From Clostridium beijerinckii (GTDB lineage Bacteria; Bacillota; Clostridia; Clostridiales; Clostridiaceae), in contig NZ_CP073653.1 in the NCBI RefSeq assembly GCF_018223745.1, forward strand, positions 5,506,001-5,570,000: a DNA stretch of 64,000 nucleotides, read 5' to 3'. A model generated the notes under the pieces. That model saw nothing but the letters and a program-made list of their open reading frames with translations, was not told the DNA's origin and made no database searches. The stretch's first letter is position 1. Every line of letters starts with the position of its first letter. The translations under genes and the position numbers were made by a program. Positions 59,628-64,000 of this stretch are shown here, piece by piece.

Positions 59628-60572
59628 ATGGATGAAAATATTGTGGAATATTATAGGAAAAAGTGTATTGAACAGCTATTCAAGGCTAAGGGCTTTGAAA
59701 CAAACTGGCAAACATGGAAACCGTACATAAACCAATTAGTTCCCAAAAGAACACCTAAACAAATATTAGATTTAGGAGATAGCTTAAGAAAAACTTTTTA
59801 TACTACTAATAAAGGAACTAGAGAGCAAGGAGATGTTTCTGGTGGAGGTGCTAGTTGGGAATCATTAGTATGTTGGTATTTAAACTTATGCCTAATAGGC
59901 AGAAGAACCGTTGTTGTGAAACATAGTAAACAACTTTTACCGATACCAGTTAGTGATGCTATTACTGTAAACTATTCTAATTTTGTTTCAAATACTGAAT
60001 CAGATTTAATAGCAATTACATTTCCTGATAATAGTGATTATAGCATTGACAAAAATTTAATAGACATTTTAGATTCAGATGAAGAAAAAGTTAAGTTAAC
60101 TAAAGGCAGAAAAGGCACATATAATTTGCTTGATGTGTTAAATGCTCTATGTCATAGAGATTTTGAGAAGTTAGAAATTCATGTGATACAATGTAAAACA
60201 AATTGGAATGATAATGCTCAAATTCCAATGTTGTGGGACATGATCTATTCAGCAGAAGATTTTAAGAACAATATTAAAGTTGGAAAAAATAATTATTCTA
60301 TGCATGAAGTTGCTAAGTTTACTTATTCTTTTGTTACTGTTCCAACAATAAAACTTGAAAAGATCAAATCTACTTCTACATGTGTTCAAAGAGTACGTAA
60401 TATAAGTGGTGGAAACTATTGGGGAAGACAAAGTGAATCAAATATTGCTAGTTCAATAAAAGAAATGTTAGGAAGAAACTTAAAAACTGGACATGTTGAC
60501 AGTCATTTGCTAACTCTAAAAAAAGAATTACCTAAACTAGCCAATAAGTATGATTACTTCAATTTAAGTTAA
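59628..60572 (+). CDS. Putative type II restriction endonuclease
   Basis: 314 residues, converging on a cytosine methyltransferase gene with 16 bases between the stops. The segment VSNTESDLIAITF followed about 60 residues on by EIHVIQCKTNWND fits a PD-(D/E)XK core with a QxK variant. DNAQIPMLWDMIY after the motif is typical of restriction enzymes of this type. The family (possibly NgoBV/NlaIV-like) and recognition site are unverified. AGGAGG ribosome site. Confidence 0.8.
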   Translation: MDENIVEYYRKKCIEQLFKAKGFETNWQTWKPYINQLVPKRTPKQILDLGDSLRKTFYTTNKGTREQGDVSGGGASWESLVCWYLNLCLIGRRTVVVKHSKQLLPIPVSDAITVNYSNFVSNTESDLIAITFPDNSDYSIDKNLIDILDSDEEKVKLTKGRKGTYNLLDVLNALCHRDFEKLEIHVIQCKTNWNDNAQIPMLWDMIYSAEDFKNNIKVGKNNYSMHEVAKFTYSFVTVPTIKLEKIKSTSTCVQRVRNISGGNYWGRQSESNIASSIKEMLGRNLKTGHVDSHLLTLKKELPKLANKYDYFNLS

Positions 60573-60576
60573 AAAA

Positions 60577-60606
60577 AGAGTACTGCATTTATTGTTGCAG
60601 TACTCT
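60577..60606 (-). terminator. Terminator between the R-M genes
   Basis: 11-bp perfect stem AGAGTACTGCA/TGCAGTACTCT, 8-base loop, with T7 on the minus strand. It overlaps the end of the methyltransferase gene and probably stops both transcripts. Confidence 0.88.
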
Positions 60607-61911
60607 CGCTATTTCCAATGCTACTGCTCTTGCTAATAAAGGTGGAACGGCATTTCCGACTTGAGTATATTGAGGAACCTCTTTCTTTCTTCTATCTCCA
60701 CCAGTTGTTCTCGGTCCTAAAAATTCAAAACTGTCATCAAATGATTGAAGTCTTGCCAGTTCGCGAACTGAAAATGTTCTATTTTCAAATGGTGATATAA
60801 AATCATCTGGCAAAGATACAACGGTTGCAGCGACATTATTTCTATCTAATCTTCTTCTCATATTTTTTTTGGTTAACAATTCATTTAACATCTCTTCACC
60901 TACATTTCCATTTCGAAAAGTAGTTATTACCTTATCTTCTGTTATGTTTAAGTTTTTAGACAGATAACTTACTAAACTATTGCAGTTATTTAATTCAATA
61001 CCTTGTGCTTGTATTCTTTCTCTGAGATTAGATGTACTTTCTCCTTCCCTATATAAAGAAAACCTTTCTTTTATTATATTTGAATGAGCAGATAACTCAT
61101 TATTATGTATTATATTATTACTATGAATTGTTTCACCATTTATATTAGGTGTTCTTCCATTTATAGAGGCTAATTGGTATCTGGTTAATTCAGGATTAAC
61201 ATCTATTCTGATCTGAGTATCTCTTATTAAATCACCTATTGCGTCTGTTATAGCTGTTACACTATTTTGATTGCTAATTGGGTATTGTGGTTCTATGACA
61301 TCATTTCTATAAGCAATAAAAATTGCTCTCCTTCTTGCTTGTGGTACCCCGTAATTAGAAGCATCTAATATTCTTGGTTCTAAAACATTATAGCCTATTC
61401 TGTTTAATTCTTGAGTTAATATATAAGGTGCAACTTCGTTGTCATACACATCGCCATTAATTCCAATAAAGCCATTTAACCGAGTATTCATAAATCCAGT
61501 GACATTTTCCATGACAACATACTTTGGTTGTATTTCATGTATTACTCTCACATATTCTCTAAAAAGCATATTTCTAGGATCGTCAGCATTTCTTCTTCCA
61601 GCTAGCGAAAATCCTTGGCAAGGTGGACCTCCAAATATCGCATCAATATCATCAGGGATGTTTCTTTCTTCTGCATTCCAAAACTCTAAATCTCTAATTT
61701 TTTGCAGTATATATTCGCCTGTTAATTCCCTTATATCAGCTCTTCTAAAAAAAGTATTGTAATTTTGCCTATAACCTAATTGTTCGTGCCTATTTGTATA
61801 TGTTAATTCAACTGACTCATTTATATCATTTGAAAATAATATATGAAATCCTGCTTGTAGAATACCTTCGCTCATGCCACCAGCACCACAGAATAAATCA
61901 ATTGCGTACAT
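60589..61911 (-). CDS. DNA (cytosine-5) methyltransferase
   Basis: C5 methylase that protects against the convergent restriction enzyme. 440 residues from ATG 61911, with AGGAGG 7 bases before it. Motif I DLFCGAGGMSEG, motif IV with catalytic cysteine GGPPCQGFSLAGRR, motif VI ENV, motif VIII QARRRAIF, and the C-terminal motif IX/X region (RELARLQSFDDSF, QVGNAVPPLLARAVA). A target-recognition domain lies at about 205-355. Complete. Confidence 0.96.
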   Translation of the reverse strand: MYAIDLFCGAGGMSEGILQAGFHILFSNDINESVELTYTNRHEQLGYRQNYNTFFRRADIRELTGEYILQKIRDLEFWNAEERNIPDDIDAIFGGPPCQGFSLAGRRNADDPRNMLFREYVRVIHEIQPKYVVMENVTGFMNTRLNGFIGINGDVYDNEVAPYILTQELNRIGYNVLEPRILDASNYGVPQARRRAIFIAYRNDVIEPQYPISNQNSVTAITDAIGDLIRDTQIRIDVNPELTRYQLASINGRTPNINGETIHSNNIIHNNELSAHSNIIKERFSLYREGESTSNLRERIQAQGIELNNCNSLVSYLSKNLNITEDKVITTFRNGNVGEEMLNELLTKKNMRRRLDRNNVAATVVSLPDDFISPFENRTFSVRELARLQSFDDSFEFLGPRTTGGDRRKKEVPQYTQVGNAVPPLLARAVALEIARVLQQ

Positions 61912-62362
61912 ATTTTCGCCTCCTTTTTTACTAAAGATAATATAGCACATTATTGTTAAAAAATCCAGGGTAAATTTTTACAAACTTTAATTATAACATA
62001 GTTTATAGTAATAAAAAAATCATGCTTAATGGATTAATTTCTTCCTATAAAATATATTTTACCACATCAGAACGTATGTTTGTAATAATATATTTACCAT
62101 TTTTTAAGGTTTATATACATATATTGAACCTTATTATGTAAATTTTAGAATTTATTTAAATAATCTATGATAGCTTAATTTGAAATGTGTTTATATACTC
62201 AGAACTGAGTGCATTTTTATAATAACATGAAATACTAGTTTTAGGAGCCACTTAAATTGCAAACAATTTGCTAACAAAAAAGAATAGCCATTATAGCTAT
62301 TCCTAAATAAAATATTTATTTTATATTCAATTGTATTATATATCTATTTGTGGCTAACACTA
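61912..62362. other. Intergenic region with repeat and terminator
   Basis: No gene. It holds the methyltransferase upstream region, the 22-base copy of the ATTGCAAAYAATTTGC element (62256-62277), and a minus-strand terminator: GAATAGC/GCTATTC (62282-62288, 62296-62302) followed by T6. The terminator serves the acidic protein gene. Confidence 0.6.
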
Positions 62363-62677
62363 TTAATTATCACAAAATCCATATTCCTCTGGATTATTTT
62401 TAACTTTCATGAGTATTTCTGCATATTCATTATATTCTTTCCAGTCAGGGTGATTTTTTTGATTCTCAGCTATATCCAGTATAGTAACTTCAACTGCTTC
62501 ATCTATATCCATACCAAGCGATTCATAATCTTCATCATCTACTGGTTTGTATGCATTCTCTTCTAAATACTTACTGTAAGCTTTTTCTGCTTCCTCACTT
62601 AAAATTCCTTGATGTAATACTGTTGCTTCAGCAATTAAATCAACCCAATCAGAAAAATCAAAATTATCATACTTCAT
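62363..62677 (-). CDS. Small strongly acidic protein
   Basis: 104 residues with about 28 Asp/Glu, about 8 Lys and no Arg by my count. Two aromatic patches (FDFSDWVDLIAEA, PDWKEYNEYAEIL). No family recognised. Its charge resembles DNA-mimic or antitoxin proteins, and it lies between an R-M system and a sirtuin; this is suggestive only. GGGGGA ribosome site 7 bases before the ATG. Confidence 0.7.
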   Translation of the reverse strand: MKYDNFDFSDWVDLIAEATVLHQGILSEEAEKAYSKYLEENAYKPVDDEDYESLGMDIDEAVEVTILDIAENQKNHPDWKEYNEYAEILMKVKNNPEEYGFCDN

Positions 62678-63037
62678 AAATATTTCCCCCTTGTATTTAT
62701 AATGTTAAATTTACTATATTTAATATAGCACTTGAGATACAAATATTAAATACACTAATATTGATATATACTACAACATTTATATAACTTTTTCAATAAC
62801 ATAGTTATATTAAATTAATTGTTCAGGATTAAAATATCTATTTTGTCGCATAAGGATACTTTCTAACTATTGCCATGATTCAAGCACTCTTTAATAATTA
62901 AAATACTGATTACATCGTAATAGTTGATTGAATGTAAAGGTCCTACTATAATATTTTAATATGTTTAAGTAATTTAATTTTTTCATAAACTATGCAATAA
63001 TAAAGGTATTAAATTGTATTTTGGAGATGATTATTTT
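62678..63037. other. Intergenic region upstream of the element sirtuin
   Basis: 360 AT-rich bases. No gene. Presumably contains divergent promoters for the acidic protein and the sirtuin; no confident hexamers. Confidence 0.4.
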
Positions 63038-63775
63038 ATGGAAAATAAAATAGAAAATTTAGCTCAAATTATAAAGGATAGTAACAATATAGTATTCTTC
63101 GGTGGTGCTGGTTGTAGTTGTGAAAGCGGCATTCCAGATTTTAGAAGTTCAAATGGATTATTTAATGAAAAACTGAATATTACATTTACTCCTGAACAAT
63201 TAGTTTCACATACATTTTATATAAGATACCCAGAAGAATTTTTTAGATTTTATAAGTCAAAGCTTATATATCCAGATGCTAAACCAAATGATGCTCACTT
63301 AGCATTAGCTAAACTTGAAGAAATGGGAAAACTAAAGGCTATAGTAACTCAAAACATAGACGGGCTTCATCAAGCAGCTGGAAGTAAAAATGTTTTTGAA
63401 CTTCATGGATCTGTCCATAGAAATTACTGTACTAAATGTCACGAATTTTATGATGCTAAATTTATAATAGACTCTAAAGGAGCTCCTACTTGTACTAAAT
63501 GTGGGGGAACTGTTAAACCAGATGTAGTTCTTTATGAGGAAGGTTTAGATGATAATGTAATTAGAGATGCAGTAGATGCAATATCTAAAGCTGATACCTT
63601 AATAATAGGTGGAACTTCTCTTGTAGTTTATCCGGCTGCCGGGCTTATAAACTATTTTAAAGGTAAAAATCTTATTCTCATAAATAAAAGTACAACTTCT
63701 GCTGATAACAAAGCTGACCTAGTTATTAATGATTCTATAGGAAAAGTATTTAATGACGTTATGAAACTAATTTAA
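63038..63775 (+). CDS. Sirtuin, NAD-dependent deacylase (element copy)
   Basis: 245-residue CobB-type sirtuin. NAD-binding GGAGCSCESGIPDFR, TQNIDGLHQAAG, catalytic His in FELHGSVHRNYC and a zinc tetrad (CTKC...CTKC) are all present. I chose ATG 63038 with GGAG 11 bases upstream over TTG 63014. It parallels the disrupted host gene closely (EQLVSHTFYI, EEFF, LIYPDAKPN) but differs at the core codon, where the host has ACG and this has TGT. Its stop is 4 bases from the attachment arm. Confidence 0.95.
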   Translation: MENKIENLAQIIKDSNNIVFFGGAGCSCESGIPDFRSSNGLFNEKLNITFTPEQLVSHTFYIRYPEEFFRFYKSKLIYPDAKPNDAHLALAKLEEMGKLKAIVTQNIDGLHQAAGSKNVFELHGSVHRNYCTKCHEFYDAKFIIDSKGAPTCTKCGGTVKPDVVLYEEGLDDNVIRDAVDAISKADTLIIGGTSLVVYPAAGLINYFKGKNLILINKSTTSADNKADLVINDSIGKVFNDVMKLI

Positions 63776-63779
63776 AAGA

Positions 63780-63821
63780 GGGTTTACGTTCTATTCTCTA
63801 CGGAATCTAATATACCTGACT
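63780..63821. other. attR
   Basis: Element half-site GGGTTTACGTTCTATTCTCT, core AC (63800-63801), then host sequence GGAATCTAATATACC. Boundaries of the host half are approximate. Confidence 0.8.
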
Positions 63822-64000
63822 TTAGAGGCTCAAATGGCCTATTTAGCGAGAAATTAAATGCTACATTAACTCCTGAACAGTTAGTATCACATACTTTTTA
63901 TATTAAATATCCTGAAGAATTTTTTAAATTTTATAAAGCAAAACTTATATACCCCGATGCTAAACCAAATGCTGGACACTTAGCATTAGCCAAACTTGAA
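63800..64000 (+). pseudogene. Sirtuin gene, 3' fragment (runs off window)
   Basis: Reading from the core, the frame is TESNIPDFRGSNGLFSEKL onward, aligning residue by residue with the element sirtuin and completing the 5' fragment at 48,868. There is no start codon or ribosome site at its beginning. The rest lies past the window. Confidence 0.93.

Larger units (their letters stand above)
48943..63799. mobile_element. 14.86-kb integrative element in a sirtuin gene
   Basis: Bounded by the two halves of one sirtuin gene. The ends carry inverted arms: AAACCC at 48964 and GGGTTTA at 63780. Contents in order: serine recombinase, small ORF, HTH protein, XRE-ImmA/IrrE peptidase and partner (all minus); possible initiator, repeats, small DNA-binding-like protein, HK97 capsid, portal and prohead protease, restriction enzyme (plus); methyltransferase and acidic protein (minus); complete sirtuin (plus). 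No terminase, tail, lysis or conjugation genes. It could be a phage satellite or a decayed prophage with cargo. Confidence 0.93.

Noticed and set aside
62348-62566. 72-residue plus-strand frame
   Set aside because: Antisense to the acidic protein gene, with F/I-rich shadow composition.
63014-63037. TTG start for the element sirtuin
   Set aside because: No ribosome site precedes it, and the family begins at about the ATG at 63038.
63038-63775. Element sirtuin as a defence NADase (Thoeris or DSR type)
   Set aside because: It has the zinc tetrad, catalytic His and single-domain size of CobB deacylases and no fused defence domain.

Overview
The window is low-GC Firmicute DNA with gene content, synteny and codon use of Clostridium sensu stricto; a C. 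beijerinckii/C. butyricum-like species is my best guess, by gene recognition only. From 1 to about 48.9 kb it is ordinary chromosome, almost entirely on the minus strand: pfkA (partial), dnaE, the whiA-yvcK-rapZ group, murB, uvrC, a morphogenesis operon (FHA protein, FtsW/RodA-type protein, transpeptidase PBP), the SOS-type uvrB-uvrA pair, the ftsE-ftsX-ctp-minJ group, a split transketolase, a mazEF (ndoAI/ndoA) pair with a GerS/YdcC-like protein, nnr and acpS, a short ssb, a nucleotide-sugar trio (wbpA/D/E-like), a nuclease-helicase, abrB next to rsmI and a trmN6-like gene, a PcsB-like NlpC/P60 hydrolase, tRNA-Pro, ung, and an isolated 5S rRNA/tRNA-Phe unit.

From 48,943 to about 63,800 lies a 14.86-kb mobile element inserted in a sirtuin (cobB-like) gene. 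The split gene is visible on both sides: its first 26 codons at 48,868 and its continuation at 63,800. Joining the flanks restores an open frame through the GAGIS...IPDFR motif. The two element ends form a reconstructed attP whose inverted arms are symmetric about an AC dinucleotide, which fits the large serine recombinase encoded at the left end.

The element carries a serine recombinase, a small ORF upstream of it, a helix-turn-helix protein, an XRE-ImmA/IrrE metallopeptidase with an unknown partner, a possible initiator followed by iteron-like repeats, three HK97-type head genes (capsid, portal, prohead protease), a convergent type II restriction-modification pair, an acidic small protein, and a complete second sirtuin ending 4 bp before the right attachment arm. 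No terminase, tail or lysis gene is present. The head genes are in the order capsid-portal-protease, and terminator-like hairpins separate them.

The most striking picture is a satellite-like element that splits a host sirtuin gene and brings a full-length sirtuin of its own. In that copy the codon aligned with the attachment core has changed, so it would not match the target. This, the reduced terminase-free head module and the structured noncoding stretches are the parts most likely to be undescribed.
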